A stretch of DNA of 35,227 bases from Levilactobacillus koreensis JCM 16448 (GCF_001435525.1 NZ_AZDP01000106.1:28402-63628); one strand, 5' to 3'. Numbered from the stretch's first letter, positions 26,499-34,524 are shown. The notes: generated by a model not told the origin, from the letters alone. Numbers and translations are program-made.

Positions 26499-26570
26499 GC
26501 GCCCGTAGTGTAATGGATCGCACGTAAGATTCCGGTTCTTGAAATGGGGGTTCGATTCCCTCCGGGCGCA
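26499..26570 (+). tRNA. tRNA-Arg(CCG), copy 1
   Basis: This is a 72-nt gene with acceptor GCGCCCG pairing with CGGGCGC plus discriminator A. The D-arm is GTGTAATGGATCGCAC. The anticodon stem TAAGA/TCTTG encloses loop TTCCGGT, so the anticodon is CCG, reading CGG. The T-arm contains GTTCGATTC. CCA is not encoded. Its sequence is identical to copy 2 at 27442-27513. Confidence 0.95.
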
Positions 26571-26586
26571 TCAGAAGCAATCGGTT

Positions 26587-26617
26587 AGCCACGTTCAGTA
26601 ATGGATGTGGCTTTTTT
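26587..26617 (+). terminator. Terminator after tRNA-Arg copy 1
   Basis: AGCCAC pairs with GTGGCT, followed by TTTTTT. The arm sequence is shared with the terminator of copy 2. Confidence 0.8.
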
Positions 26618-26655
26618 GTTGCCCTTTGTTAACCATCTCTATCACTGAGACTACT

Positions 26656-26703
26656 AAAAAGGCGAGTTTAGCTCCCTCACAAGCAAGGGAAAACTAGACT
26701 CAC
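26656..26703 (-). terminator. Terminator of the ECF S-component gene
   Basis: The minus strand shows GGTGAGTCTAG pairing with CTAAACTCGCC, with inner TTCCCT/GGGAG pairing, then TTTTTAG. Confidence 0.8.
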
Positions 26704-26710
26704 CTTCAAA

Positions 26711-27313
26711 TTACTGTTGATTCAATTGGTCCCACCGGCGACGCAACGGTTGGGCAATCAGTGGCGCCACTAGCATATCCAAAATAAACTCGGGAACCCC
26801 ATTGGTCACGAGCGAAATCATCAAGACGGCCCCTAACGTTTGATTTCCCTTCGCGCCAAAAGCAGCCGCCACGGTCGGGTTCTGATAGAAGAGAAAGACC
26901 AAGCCGAGGACTAAGAACGTGTTCACTAAGGCGGCACATCCCGCCGCCACAGCCATCGAGCGATGCATGGACCATTGCCGCTTACGTCCCCACAGATAAA
27001 GTCCCCCGGCTGCCAATCCCATTAGGAATCGTGGCAAAACGGAGATTAAAGGATTGGTAAAAATTAACGGTGCTACTGGACTAGATGGCCAAGTGAATGC
27101 CCGGACGAAGGTGATCAGTCCCCAGAAGCCGCCAATCAACATGCCATCCTTAGGTCCCAAGGCAGTTCCGGCAACGATAACCGTTAACCCAATCAAGGTC
27201 ATACTAAAGGGCCCCAATGGAATGTACCCCAGAAATGGTAAGATATTTTGTAGTAAAACGATCGCCATCAACAGTGAATCCACAACCAGGCGAAAAGTCT
27301 TGTGTCGCGTCAT
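26711..27313 (-). CDS. ECF transporter S-component, substrate unassigned
   Basis: This is a 200-residue membrane protein with about six helices, resembling the small substrate-binding (S) subunits of energy-coupling-factor vitamin importers. Supporting stretches are LLMAIVLLQNILPFLGYIPLGPFSMTLIGLTVIVAGTALGPKDGMLIGGFWG, given here in parts: the NILPFLGYIPLGP loop, GPKDGMLIGGFWG and ISVLPRFLMGLAAGGLY. It would use the shared EcfAA'T module encoded elsewhere. The overall pattern is reminiscent of pantothenate-type (PanT) S-components, but I do not assign the vitamin. ATG at 27313 is preceded by a purine-rich GGAGG region. It is placed on the minus strand between two identical plus-strand tRNA genes. 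Confidence 0.8.
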   Translation of the reverse strand: MTRHKTFRLVVDSLLMAIVLLQNILPFLGYIPLGPFSMTLIGLTVIVAGTALGPKDGMLIGGFWGLITFVRAFTWPSSPVAPLIFTNPLISVLPRFLMGLAAGGLYLWGRKRQWSMHRSMAVAAGCAALVNTFLVLGLVFLFYQNPTVAAAFGAKGNQTLGAVLMISLVTNGVPEFILDMLVAPLIAQPLRRRWDQLNQQ

Positions 27314-27385
27314 TTACCCGAACCTCCACTTAAAGTTAATGCCGTTATTATAGCATGGTTTCCCCCCTGAAAAATAGAAAGTCCC

Positions 27386-27414
27386 TTGTATTTTTATCCA
27401 AAATCAGGTATCAT
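27386..27414 (+). promoter_or_regulatory. Promoter of the second tRNA-Arg
   Basis: TTGTAT (27386-27391), 17-bp spacer, TATCAT (27409-27414), 27 bp before the tRNA. Confidence 0.75.
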
Positions 27415-27441
27415 AATTAGTGTTGTTTCTCAACGTTTTAT

Positions 27442-27513
27442 GCGCCCGTAGTGTAATGGATCGCACGTAAGATTCCGGTTCTTGAAATGGGGGTTCGATT
27501 CCCTCCGGGCGCA
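27442..27513 (+). tRNA. tRNA-Arg(CCG), copy 2
   Basis: It is identical over all 72 nt to copy 1, with the same anticodon CCG. Flanking similarity extends a few bases on both sides and into the terminator, while the promoters differ. Confidence 0.95.
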
Positions 27514-27529
27514 TCAATAACAATTGCTT

Positions 27530-27563
27530 AGCCACGTTCGTTTCGCGGACGTGGCTTTTTTTT
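27530..27563 (+). terminator. Terminator after tRNA-Arg copy 2
   Basis: AGCCACG pairs with CGTGGCT, followed by eight T residues. Confidence 0.85.
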
Positions 27564-27565
27564 CG

Positions 27566-27592
27566 CAAAAAAAGCACGATTGCTCGTGCTCT
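27566..27592 (-). terminator. Terminator of the LytTR/LiaF-like operon
   Basis: The minus strand shows AGCACG pairing with CGTGCT, followed by seven T residues, 10 bp after the stop and overlapping the opposing tRNA terminator region. Confidence 0.85.
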
Positions 27593-27601
27593 AAGACTCA
27601 G

Positions 27602-28339
27602 TCAAATATAAATCACGCTCAAATTTCCAAATGAAATATCACCTTGGATGGCCACTACTGGACCGTTCTCGTTGAGTTCTTGGGTGCCTTTTTCTTCAAC
27701 GACGCCAAAGCTCGTGTTCACATTCTGCTTGATGTTCCAAGTCCGTGGCAAATACAATTCAATGCTACCGAAGGACCCATCAACCACAATGGTCGCGCCC
27801 GCTTCATTTAAAATGACGTTGTCAAAATAAACCTTCGCGTTCCCCATGGACACCTTAACGACCGCCTGTTTGAAATCATTCGATTGCAAGTAACGAATGC
27901 TACTACTCATATTGACGTCAACGATGGTTTCGGATTCATTGATATTCTTAATGTCGTCGTAGCCGTGGTGAAAATTTTTATTCCACCCGTGGCCGTGGTG
28001 CTGGCCGTTAATAAACGTCATGTTGCGGCGCCAGCGCCACCGTGGTTTGATGATCATCGATAGTCCAATCGACAGTAATAAAGCTGCTCCTAGAATCGTC
28101 CACGGTGCTAATGCGACAATTCCCAGTGGCTTCGCGAAAATGATGGCCAAGAACGCCAATGAGAAGATCATTCCGGTCACACTAACCTGAATGAGGCTTT
28201 CTACGAAGGCGGCCACTAAAAACATGGCGACTAATAACGCCCAGAAACCAATGTGATAGCTCAAAACGCCAAGCTGACTTGTGATCAGGATGCCCGCGCC
28301 TAAGACGAAGAAGCTTCCCCAAAACCAATTTCTATGCAT
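27602..28339 (-). CDS. LiaF-like membrane protein (cell-envelope stress family)
   Basis: This is a 245-residue protein with four hydrophobic helices in residues about 5-97, then a basic RWRWRRN junction and a His-rich loop (GQHHGHGW). A C-terminal beta-solenoid-like domain (about 135-245) has repeating strands such as VVKVSMGNAKVYFDN, IVVDGSFGSIELYLPR and DISFGNLSVIYI. This matches the YvqF/LiaF architecture (DUF2154-type C-terminus). Known LiaF proteins restrain a LiaSR two-component system; here the partner is a LytTR regulator with a 5-bp gap, so it may control that regulator instead (inference). ATG at 28339 has a purine-rich GGGG site upstream. Confidence 0.85.
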   Translation of the reverse strand: MHRNWFWGSFFVLGAGILITSQLGVLSYHIGFWALLVAMFLVAAFVESLIQVSVTGMIFSLAFLAIIFAKPLGIVALAPWTILGAALLLSIGLSMIIKPRWRWRRNMTFINGQHHGHGWNKNFHHGYDDIKNINESETIVDVNMSSSIRYLQSNDFKQAVVKVSMGNAKVYFDNVILNEAGATIVVDGSFGSIELYLPRTWNIKQNVNTSFGVVEEKGTQELNENGPVVAIQGDISFGNLSVIYI

Positions 28340-28344
28340 TTGTA

Positions 28345-28791
28345 TTACCCCTTTCGCTCCAGTGTTTCCTTTAGGCCCTTATAGAAGCGCCGCGACACGT
28401 AGAGCTGCTTGTGTGAATTCTGAAATTTAACGAGATTGCCCGTAACCGACTTCGTTAGCGAAAAAACCTGGTCACAGTTGAGGATGGCCGACTTGGAGAC
28501 CCGAAGAAAGTTGGCCGGTAAAACGGCCTCCAGCTCATACAACCGCTGTCGCGTCAAGAACACATCGGTCGCGGTATGGACCATCACTTGGTGGTCCGCC
28601 GCCTCAAAGAATAAGACATCGCGCAGGGCAACCTGATAATTCTTCCCACGCTGGCTAAACGTCATTCGAGCGGCCGTTGCTTCCGCCGCTTCGATGGCTT
28701 TTACAATTTGATCAACATCGACATCGTTTGGCGTTCGGATTGTGACTTCCGGTTCCTTTAGCTGGTCATCAACTTCCACGCGAATCTTCAA
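28345..28791 (-). CDS. LytTR-domain transcriptional regulator without receiver domain
   Basis: This is a 148-residue DNA-binding protein. The C-terminal half (about 50-145) is a LytTR domain: LRDVLFFEAADHQVMVHTATDVFLTRQRLYELEAVL in outline, then FLRVSKSAILN and the basic LYVSRRFYKGLKE. The N-terminal 45 residues are not a receiver domain. Single-domain LytTR proteins paired with a membrane protein form known inhibitor-regulator pairs. The TTG at 28791 has AGGGGGTG immediately upstream; the in-frame ATG at 28854 lacks a site, so TTG is preferred. Three GGTCA direct repeats at 21-22-bp spacing lie 70-120 bp upstream. It is divergent from clpP. Confidence 0.85.
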   Translation of the reverse strand: MKIRVEVDDQLKEPEVTIRTPNDVDVDQIVKAIEAAEATAARMTFSQRGKNYQVALRDVLFFEAADHQVMVHTATDVFLTRQRLYELEAVLPANFLRVSKSAILNCDQVFSLTKSVTGNLVKFQNSHKQLYVSRRFYKGLKETLERKG

Positions 28792-28861
28792 GCGCTCACC
28801 CCCTTTCGTTAGTCTTAGTAAACCATATTGTGGGGTGAAATAAAATAAGTTCACCGTAACC

Positions 28862-28911
28862 GGTCATGTTAGTCCCGTAAGTGGTCAATTTAAGATTAGT
28901 CAGTGGTCAAA
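28862..28911. promoter_or_regulatory. Direct-repeat array upstream of the LytTR gene
   Basis: GGTCA occurs at 28862-28866, 28883-28887 and 28905-28909. The last two sit in identical 9-mers AGTGGTCAA (28880-28888 and 28902-28910) separated by 13 bp. Two 9-bp direct repeats about two helical turns apart is the geometry of LytTR binding sites. Confidence 0.5.
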
Positions 28912-29050
28912 CGAAGCCGTGAATTTTAGCAAACGGTCCCTCTCTTCACAACCTGCTTAGATTAGGACCGTGGTTACTGCCCCAACGGCCATCACCATCT
29001 CTATTTGCCGCTGTCACGCTTAAAAAGATGTGACAGAATACGTGACGTTT

Positions 29051-29082
29051 GGTCAAACTCTGGTATGATAGTTCTAGTCAAA
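29051..29082 (+). promoter_or_regulatory. Upstream clpP promoter with heptad-like motifs
   Basis: An extended -10 (TGG TATGAT at 29064-29069) is flanked by GGTCAAA (29051-29057) and AGTCAAA (29076-29082). The spacing of these half-sites is not the canonical CtsR spacing. No good -35 is seen. Confidence 0.4.
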
Positions 29083-29111
29083 TGGTTGTGGGAATTAACA
29101 GAGTCTAATTG

Positions 29112-29141
29112 TTTGACCTGTTTTGACCTTAGCGGTACACT
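29112..29141 (+). promoter_or_regulatory. Main clpP promoter overlapped by a CtsR operator
   Basis: TTGACC (29113-29118), 17-bp spacer and TACACT (29136-29141). On the minus strand 29112-29128 reads GGTCAAA-ACA-GGTCAAA, the CtsR tandem heptad, differing from the consensus only at the central base of the spacer. Occupancy would block the -35, giving heat-stress derepression. Confidence 0.85.
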
Positions 29142-29198
29142 AGCATCATGTTAGCTAATCGCTAGCCATACAATTGTTAATAAGGAGGCTATCTTGTC

Positions 29199-29795
29199 AT
29201 GAATTTAGTACCAACAGTTATTGAACAATCATCCCGTGGCGAACGGGCTTATGATATCTATTCACGACTATTAAAGGACCGGATCATCATGTTGTCTGGC
29301 CCAATCGAAGATGACATGGCAAATGCCATCATTGCGCAATTGCTCTTCTTGGACGCCCAAGACTCCACTAAGGACATTTCGCTCTACATCAACTCACCAG
29401 GTGGGGTCGTATCTTCCGGCTTAGCCATCTACGATACCATGAACTTCATCCAATCCGACGTACAAACGATTACGTTGGGGATGGCAGCTTCCATGGCCAG
29501 TGTCTTGGCTTCATCCGGGACTAAGGGTAAGCGATTTGCTTTGCCTCATGCCCAAGTGATGATTCACCAACCTTCTGGTGGTGCTCAAGGTCAACAAACG
29601 GAAATTGAAATTGCCGCGCGTGAGATCTTGAAGACCCGTCAATTGATCAACCAAATTTTGGCTGACAATTCCGGTCAACCCGTTGAACGTCTAAATCAAG
29701 ATACTGAACGGGACAACTACTTGAGCGCACAAGAAGCCGTCGATTATGGTTTGATCGACCACATCATGACCAATAGTAGTGAACAAAAGAAGTAA
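29199..29795 (+). CDS. clpP: ATP-dependent Clp protease proteolytic subunit
   Basis: ClpP is the barrel-forming serine peptidase that degrades proteins unfolded by ClpX, ClpC or ClpE. The catalytic triad is visible: Ser98 in GMAASMAS, His123 in MIHQPSGG and Asp172 in [12 protein letters not shown]. The length of 198 residues is normal, and the mature N-terminus would be near [11 protein letters not shown] at 29199 has AAGGAGG upstream. It is monocistronic, with a CtsR box in the promoter and a strong terminator after the stop. Repeat A4 follows the terminator. Confidence 0.98.
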   Translation: MNLVPTVIEQSSRGERAYDIYSRLLKDRIIMLSGPIEDDMANAIIAQLLFLDAQDSTKDISLYINSPGGVVSSGLAIYDTMNFIQSDVQTITLGMAASMASVLASSGTKGKRFALPHAQVMIHQPSGGAQGQQTEIEIAAREILKTRQLINQILADNSGQPVERLNQDTERDNYLSAQEAVDYGLIDHIMTNSSEQKK

Positions 29796-29804
29796 TCACA
29801 TTCT

Positions 29805-29838
29805 AAAAAAACATCGGCCACTTGGTCGATGTTTTTTT
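29805..29838 (+). terminator. Intrinsic terminator of clpP
   Basis: AAAAAACATCGGCCA pairs with TGGTCGATGTTTTTT, 10 bp after the stop. Confidence 0.92.
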
Positions 29839-29854
29839 GTTTGTGGAAAATTTC

Positions 29855-30045
29855 CGCGCTACGGCTGCCAGGGATTCCGCCTGCTGTGGGGACGCTTCAG
29901 CCTGAGAAACGGGCTTCTCGCTCGATTTGAAGCCGTGAAAGACCCACGTCTTCAAAGTCGCCCATGGCCTAGGCTAGCAAAGAACGCCAGCCAACGCCAT
30001 TCTCACGGCCGGCTACATCCCTGGCCTCCTCCGGCTCAGACTGTA
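29855..30045 (+). repeat. Family A repeat, copy A4
   Basis: The core is 29868-30024. The outer stem CCAGGGAT 29868-29875 pairs with ATCCCTGG 30017-30024. Arms are 29899-29904/29910-29915 (AGCCTG with CGGGCT), 29926-29937/29945-29956, and 29964-29978/29986-30000. It is the most sequence-divergent full copy, yet every stem remains pairable. It lies between the clpP terminator and the terminator of the convergent acetyltransferase. Confidence 0.85.
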
Positions 30046-30175
30046 CTCATCAACAATGATCGACAATATCTACAAACGTTATGGACGATGATGCTTCAAA
30101 TTTCCAAATTGTATTTATAACACTACTGACTAACATGCTCGACGATTATCATTTTATGCTTAAATTGTAACGAGT
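30046..30175. other. Intergenic stretch between A4 and the GNAT terminator, nothing recognised
   Basis: No ORF with a ribosome binding site, RNA gene or repeat is seen. Confidence 0.5.
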
Positions 30176-30211
30176 AAAAACGAGGCCCCAACAATCGGGA
30201 CCTCGTTTTTT
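30176..30211 (-). terminator. Intrinsic terminator of the GNAT gene (bidirectional)
   Basis: AAAAACGAGGCCCC pairs with GGGACCTCGTTTTT around AACAATC, 11 bp after the stop. Confidence 0.88.
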
Positions 30212-30222
30212 CATATCTATTC

Positions 30223-30786
30223 TTAGATTTCCAATCCCATATGCTGATATGGATGGACGCCAATCATCAATCGACCGTCCGGCTTAAAGCCTTGCCGGTG
30301 GTAGAGTTTGGCTGCGCCGGGGTTGCCATCATCGACGTTCAAACTGATTTTATTCTTACCAAGTTTTTCCACAAATTGGGGTAAAGCATTCAGCAGATGA
30401 CTACCGATTCCCTGCCCCTGGGCCTGTGGCGCAACCGCCAGCATGCTCAGGTACCACTCGCCCGGCCGACTCTCGCCGCCAAGTTCCAGTGGTGCCGTGA
30501 ACCCAGTTTGATTGGCCGATACCTGCTTCAAGATTTGGTTCACAGCCACTTCGTTCTCAGCTGGATGTCCAAAGGCCACGCCCAAGACGCAGTCCTTGTC
30601 ACCGGCGACCAGTGTCTGCGCTATCCCACTCAAGTTCTCTGGCATCGAATACAACGTCGTCAGCATCGAAATCAATGCCGATTCCGTCACATTTTTCAAT
30701 ACGGGCATCTCCATATCACGATAGATCATGGCGATCAACGGGGCAATCTGCGCACCGTCTTGCGGTTGTGCTTGCCGAATTTGCAT
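30223..30786 (-). CDS. GNAT-family N-acetyltransferase
   Basis: This is a 187-residue acyltransferase. Motif A is LAVAPQAQGQGIGSHLLNAL near residues 125-144, preceded by the strand GEWYLSMLAV. Motif B is the region NPGAAKLYHRQGF. The substrate is unknown. The in-frame upstream start at 30861 is rejected: GGAGG lies 10 nt before the ATG at 30786. It is monocistronic, with repeat B3 separating it from whiA upstream. It is not closely similar by eye to the other GNAT in this window. Confidence 0.85.
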   Translation of the reverse strand: MQIRQAQPQDGAQIAPLIAMIYRDMEMPVLKNVTESALISMLTTLYSMPENLSGIAQTLVAGDKDCVLGVAFGHPAENEVAVNQILKQVSANQTGFTAPLELGGESRPGEWYLSMLAVAPQAQGQGIGSHLLNALPQFVEKLGKNKISLNVDDGNPGAAKLYHRQGFKPDGRLMIGVHPYQHMGLEI

Positions 30787-30925
30787 GTAAAACCAGCCTC
30801 CTAGCTTAGAAATGAGTAAACGACGGAAAGTTTTCGGGACAGAACTCCCCACCGCATTCAATCAATTTACCAACCACCTTAACAGATAACACCTGATATC
30901 GTCAAATCTTCTGTCTACGAAAAAA

Positions 30926-31085
30926 ATGGGATAGCAGGCGGTTAGTCAATAAGCCTTAACAATAATCCCGGTTTTTGAATTGTTTGTCTATCGGGGTTAA
31001 GCAGTGTTGACTGCCTTGTGGCACACGCTTCGACCATATACGTTTGGAGCACAAAAAGGCCTGGGAGTCTCGTCCCAGGCCTTTC
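30926..31085 (-). repeat. Family B repeat, copy B3
   Basis: On the minus strand it begins with the whiA terminator hairpin and runs to a long hairpin. Paired blocks are AGTCAA 30944-30949 with TTGACT 31007-31012, TTAAC 30956-30960 with GTTAA 30996-31000, and CCCG 30967-30970 with CGGG 30992-30995. The last pair replaces the GCTAG/CTAGC of B2. Confidence 0.72.
31052..31085 (-). terminator. Terminator of rapZ-yvcK-whiA (part of B3)
   Basis: The minus strand shows AAAGGCCTGGGA pairing with TCCCAGGCCTTT, then TTTGTG; nearly symmetric, so likely bidirectional. Confidence 0.85.
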
Positions 31086-31109
31086 ACACGTTAACTTCAA
31101 GTTATCTCG

Positions 31110-32048
31110 TTACGCCGTCGCTTCTTCACGCAATTTCTTAGCGTAGTCGTTGATTTTCCGTAGCCGGTGATTGATCCCCGACTTTGAAATCGGCCCACCA
31201 GGAACCAAGTCACCTAATTCTTTTAGGCTAACTTCTTGGTGTGACAGCCGCGTTTCCGCGACCTCGCGCAGCTTCGTTGGCAATTGGCCCAGGCCCACGG
31301 TCGAATCGATAAACTGAATGTTGTCGATCTGCCGCGTTGAGGCATTGGCCACCTTGTCCAAGTTGGCGTTTTCGCAATTGACCAACCGGTTGACCGAATT
31401 TCGCATATCGCGCATGATCCGCACGTCTTCGAACCGCAACATGGCCGTCGTCGCACCAATTAACGATAGGAAGTCGGCAATCTTTTCGGCACCCTTCAGG
31501 TAAGTAATGTACCCACTGCGCCGTTCAATGGTCCGTGCGTTCAAGTCGTAACGGTTCATCATGTCCGCAATCATCCGGTTATGCTCTTCATACAAGGAAT
31601 AGATCTCCAAGTGATAGCGACTCGTTTCGGGATTGTTGACCGATCCTCCGGCCAAGAATGCGCCCCGTAAGTACGACCGTACGCGCATATCATCATTCAA
31701 GATTTCATCCGGGACAGACTCCAAGAGTTGCATCCCATCAAAAATTCCGAGATCAGACAAGACTTCGGTTGCTCCCGTCTTGACCCGCACGATGTACAGG
31801 TTATTTTTCTTTAACTTCATTTTACGCCGCACTAACAATTCACTTTCCAAATCATAGAATTGTTTAAGCAACTGGTACATCCGCCGCGCAATGGCGGGGT
31901 TCTCAGTTTGGACGTTCAACACGAACCGATGATTCGCCAAACCTAACGCGCCGTTCATCCGAATCAACGCGACCAGCTCGGCCTTTGCATTTTCCCGATG
32001 AACATCGAGCGTGGTTAATTCTTTTTTGACTTCACTGGCATAAGACAT
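31110..32048 (-). CDS. whiA: DNA-binding protein WhiA
   Basis: WhiA is a conserved Gram-positive regulator linked to cell division and chromosome segregation. The 312-residue product has an N-terminal LAGLIDADG-endonuclease-like region ([25 protein letters not shown], about 115-140) without evident nuclease activity in the family. It also has a C-terminal helix-turn-helix (about 265-305, [27 protein letters not shown]). ATG at 32048 follows yvcK by 2 bp, with a GGAGG site inside the yvcK 3' end. It is the last gene of the conserved rapZ-yvcK-whiA set and is closed by the B3 terminator. Confidence 0.96.
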   Translation of the reverse strand: MSYASEVKKELTTLDVHRENAKAELVALIRMNGALGLANHRFVLNVQTENPAIARRMYQLLKQFYDLESELLVRRKMKLKKNNLYIVRVKTGATEVLSDLGIFDGMQLLESVPDEILNDDMRVRSYLRGAFLAGGSVNNPETSRYHLEIYSLYEEHNRMIADMMNRYDLNARTIERRSGYITYLKGAEKIADFLSLIGATTAMLRFEDVRIMRDMRNSVNRLVNCENANLDKVANASTRQIDNIQFIDSTVGLGQLPTKLREVAETRLSHQEVSLKELGDLVPGGPISKSGINHRLRKINDYAKKLREEATA

Positions 32049-32050
32049 CG

Positions 32051-33064
32051 TTAAGACCTCCGTTCCTTGGGGGCTCGCGGTTGGCCAATCAAGTTCAAGA
32101 GTTCGCGCACGACCTCCTGCCCATTGTGAAAGGCCCCGTTATCCCGTAGCATTAAAAAGTCCGTGGAGATGACCCGGCACCCCTGATCGCGGAGTCCCTG
32201 GAAATCGTGACGAACTGGCTGGGACATTTCATCCCACCGTTGATAGTCGATGTACCGGTCGGGCACCTTACGGGTGTTGACCAAGACGGTATCAATAAAG
32301 TTAGCTTGCAAATGTTCATTCAACACGCGAACATGATCGGCGTCGGTAAAGTTTTCCGTTTCGCCCTTCTGCGTCATGATATTGCAGATATAGACGACCT
32401 CGGCGGAACTATCCCGCACGGCCTGACCCACGCTGTCGATCATCAAGTTAGGGAGAATACTGGTAAACAGACTCCCAGGTCCCAAGACGATTTGGTCCGC
32501 ATTCATGATGGCATCGATCACGGGTTGGACGGCCTGTGGCTGCTGGTGATGATCACTGGTTTCGACCCACACCCGTTTGATCAGCTTATGGGCCGCCGTA
32601 ATTTCGGCTTCCCCACTGAGCTTACTGCCATCCGCAAACTGCGCGTGCAACTCCAGCGGTTCATTGGCGGCCGGATAAATGTGGCCGTTGACCCGCATCA
32701 GTTGTGACAATTCCTGGACCGCATCAAAAATACCGCCCTTCATTTCCGACAAGGCGGCAATGATCAAGTTTCCAATGGCGTGGCCAGCGAAGAAATCATC
32801 GCTCGTTTCGAACCGGTACTGGAATAAATCCTTATAAATATCTGGGACTTCCGCTAGCGCCACCATGACGTTCCGAATGTCTCCAGGCGGCACCACGTTG
32901 ACGTAGTGGCGAATGATACCAGAAGAACCGCCATCATCAGCGACCGTCACCACCGCAGTGATGTCGACGTCTTGATCGCGTAAATTACTGAGGATAACGG
33001 GTAATCCCGTCCCTCCCCCGATGACCACAATTTTAGGCCGTCGGGTTCGCATTGGGTCTCTCAT
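32051..33064 (-). CDS. yvcK: Gluconeogenesis factor YvcK/GlmR
   Basis: YvcK is a UDP-sugar-binding CofD-like protein that supports peptidoglycan precursor supply and growth on gluconeogenic carbon; the Bacillus homologue GlmR stimulates GlmS. The 337-residue product begins near [18 protein letters not shown], followed by [23 protein letters not shown] and [14 protein letters not shown]. Its ATG overlaps the rapZ stop (ATGA), indicating translational coupling. A second ATG four codons in is also possible; the overlap favours the first. whiA follows at once. Confidence 0.96.
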   Translation of the reverse strand: MRDPMRTRRPKIVVIGGGTGLPVILSNLRDQDVDITAVVTVADDGGSSGIIRHYVNVVPPGDIRNVMVALAEVPDIYKDLFQYRFETSDDFFAGHAIGNLIIAALSEMKGGIFDAVQELSQLMRVNGHIYPAANEPLELHAQFADGSKLSGEAEITAAHKLIKRVWVETSDHHQQPQAVQPVIDAIMNADQIVLGPGSLFTSILPNLMIDSVGQAVRDSSAEVVYICNIMTQKGETENFTDADHVRVLNEHLQANFIDTVLVNTRKVPDRYIDYQRWDEMSQPVRHDFQGLRDQGCRVISTDFLMLRDNGAFHNGQEVVRELLNLIGQPRAPKERRS

Positions 33065-33945
33065 GAGCGATTAGCGGACTCCTTTCGCTTCTCAATATCC
33101 CGGTGAGTCACGTGCACGGGGTACGCATCCCCGAGTGCCTGACCAATTCGTTGGGCCAAAGCGACGGAGCGGTGTTGCCCGCCGGTACAACCAATGGCGA
33201 TAGTGAGATTAGATTTACCTTCCTTTTGATACCCGGGGACGATGGCCGTCAGCAAGCTCAGGAACCGTTGATAAAATTCCTCGGTCTGGGGTTGCTGCAT
33301 CACGTAATCGTAGACGGGTTCATCCAACCCCGTCTGTTCCCGCAATTCAGGCAGATAGTAAGGGTTGGGGAGAAAACGAACGTCCATCACGATGTCAGCA
33401 TCAATGGGCAAGCCGTACTTGAACCCAAAGGACATCACTTCGATATGGAATAACTGGACGTTTGTCGCCTCGTAATTATGAAAAATTTCTTCCCGCAACT
33501 TCCGCGGACTTAATTTTGTCGTATCAATGACTAGCTGGGCAGCCTGCCGAATGGGTTCTAGAAGACCACGTTCCCGTTGAATTCCCTCCATGACCCGACC
33601 GTTACGTGCCAACGGATGGGAACGCCGAGTCTCCTTGTAGCGGGAAACCAGCTCTTCATCGGAAGCGTCTAGGAACAACACCTGCGCGTTCATCGTTCCA
33701 TGAACGGCCACATCGTTTAGCATGCGGACAATTTCGTCATAGAATGCCCGGGATCGTAAATCAATGACCAGTGCAATCTTCGACAGTTTCCCCGATTCGC
33801 GCACGAGATCCCAGAACTTAGGTAATAACGATGGTGGCATGTTGTCGATGCAGAAATAGCCTAAATCTTCAAAGCTTTGCATGGCAACCGTTTTACCGGC
33901 ACCACTCATCCCGGTGATAATGACCAGGCGAATATCTTCAGTCAT
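33061..33945 (-). CDS. rapZ: RNase adapter protein RapZ (YvcJ-like nucleotide-binding protein)
   Basis: This is a P-loop nucleotide-binding protein. In Enterobacteria RapZ controls GlmS via RNase E and sRNAs; in Bacillus YvcJ is a GTP/ATP-binding protein of less clear role. The Walker A motif GMSGAGKT is near residues 12-19, VIDLRSR in the middle, and the C-terminal sugar-phosphate-sensing region [10 protein letters not shown] and THRDIEKRK. The length is 294 residues. In-frame sequence to 33996 lacks a ribosome binding site; GGAGG lies 7 nt before the ATG at 33945. It is first in the operon, with promoter and palindrome just upstream (33987-34007). Confidence 0.95.
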   Translation of the reverse strand: MTEDIRLVIITGMSGAGKTVAMQSFEDLGYFCIDNMPPSLLPKFWDLVRESGKLSKIALVIDLRSRAFYDEIVRMLNDVAVHGTMNAQVLFLDASDEELVSRYKETRRSHPLARNGRVMEGIQRERGLLEPIRQAAQLVIDTTKLSPRKLREEIFHNYEATNVQLFHIEVMSFGFKYGLPIDADIVMDVRFLPNPYYLPELREQTGLDEPVYDYVMQQPQTEEFYQRFLSLLTAIVPGYQKEGKSNLTIAIGCTGGQHRSVALAQRIGQALGDAYPVHVTHRDIEKRKESANRS

Positions 33946-33986
33946 GGCTTTTCCTCCAGCTTCCTTTTCAAAAACAACCTTTAAGC

Positions 33987-34007
33987 AGTATAACACACCG
34001 GGTGTGT
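33987..34007 (-). promoter_or_regulatory. rapZ operon promoter with a 15-bp palindromic operator candidate
   Basis: The minus strand has an extended -10 (TGT then TATACT, 33987-33992). Directly upstream, ACACACC-G-GGTGTGT (33993-34007, plus-strand reading) is a perfect palindrome occupying the spacer. No convincing -35 is present. Confidence 0.65.
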
Positions 34008-34124
34008 CTTTTCCTAACGATTATCTTAAATTATCGGTAAATAATGCCGAAAATCATAACAATTTCACTAAAAGTTGACCGGAACACGCGGGTCACACAG
34101 ATATTATCGTAGGTCTTGGTAAAA

Positions 34125-34171
34125 ACGCAAATTGACCGTACTGCGGCTACCAAGAATTCCGCCTGCTATGA
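34125..34171 (+). repeat. Family A remnant, A5
   Basis: Only the first 45 or so bases of the family are recognisable (AAATTGACCG, CGGCTACCAAGAATTCCG, GCCTGCTATG); the rest is lost. It lies in the rapZ-HdeD intergenic region. Confidence 0.6.
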
Positions 34172-34524
34172 TTGACGTGCTGTCCTTAAAAAACGCACTC
34201 TCTTATATCTCATGGCCAACCCAACTACAGAAATCAATAACCCTTGGCTCTAATCTATCTAATAATTGTTGTTACAATATGCAAAGCCAAGGTCAAAACA
34301 CTAGCAACTGTAATACTCAGCGTACAAAAAAAGTTTCTCCCTAACTCAACAGGAGAAACTTTTTTCACTTTTAAAGATTGTCGCAAAATTGATTGTGTCC
34401 TCGTCACACTATGACTGCAGTTGGAACACCTCGGATTATACCCACTGGCCGTCACCATTTCATTCAGATTATGTCTACCCCATTAACCTGTATGTGAACG
34501 AGACACAGAAATTTCATCTCTCAA
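34172..34524. other. Intergenic region with one terminator, no confident gene
   Basis: Between A5 and the HdeD-like gene I see only the hairpin at 34325-34366. A 67-codon minus-strand frame (34255-34458) with CSNC is present but runs through that hairpin. Confidence 0.5.
34325..34366. terminator. Bidirectional intrinsic terminator
   Basis: AAAAAAAGTTTCTCC pairs with GGAGAAACTTTTTT around CTAACTCAACA. It is about 170 bp after the HdeD-like gene stop, with no gene directly abutting it on either side. Confidence 0.8.

Noticed and set aside
34255-34458. 67-codon minus-strand ORF with a CSNC motif
   Set aside because: It runs through a clear bidirectional terminator hairpin, and no family is recognised. 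It could be a gene remnant.
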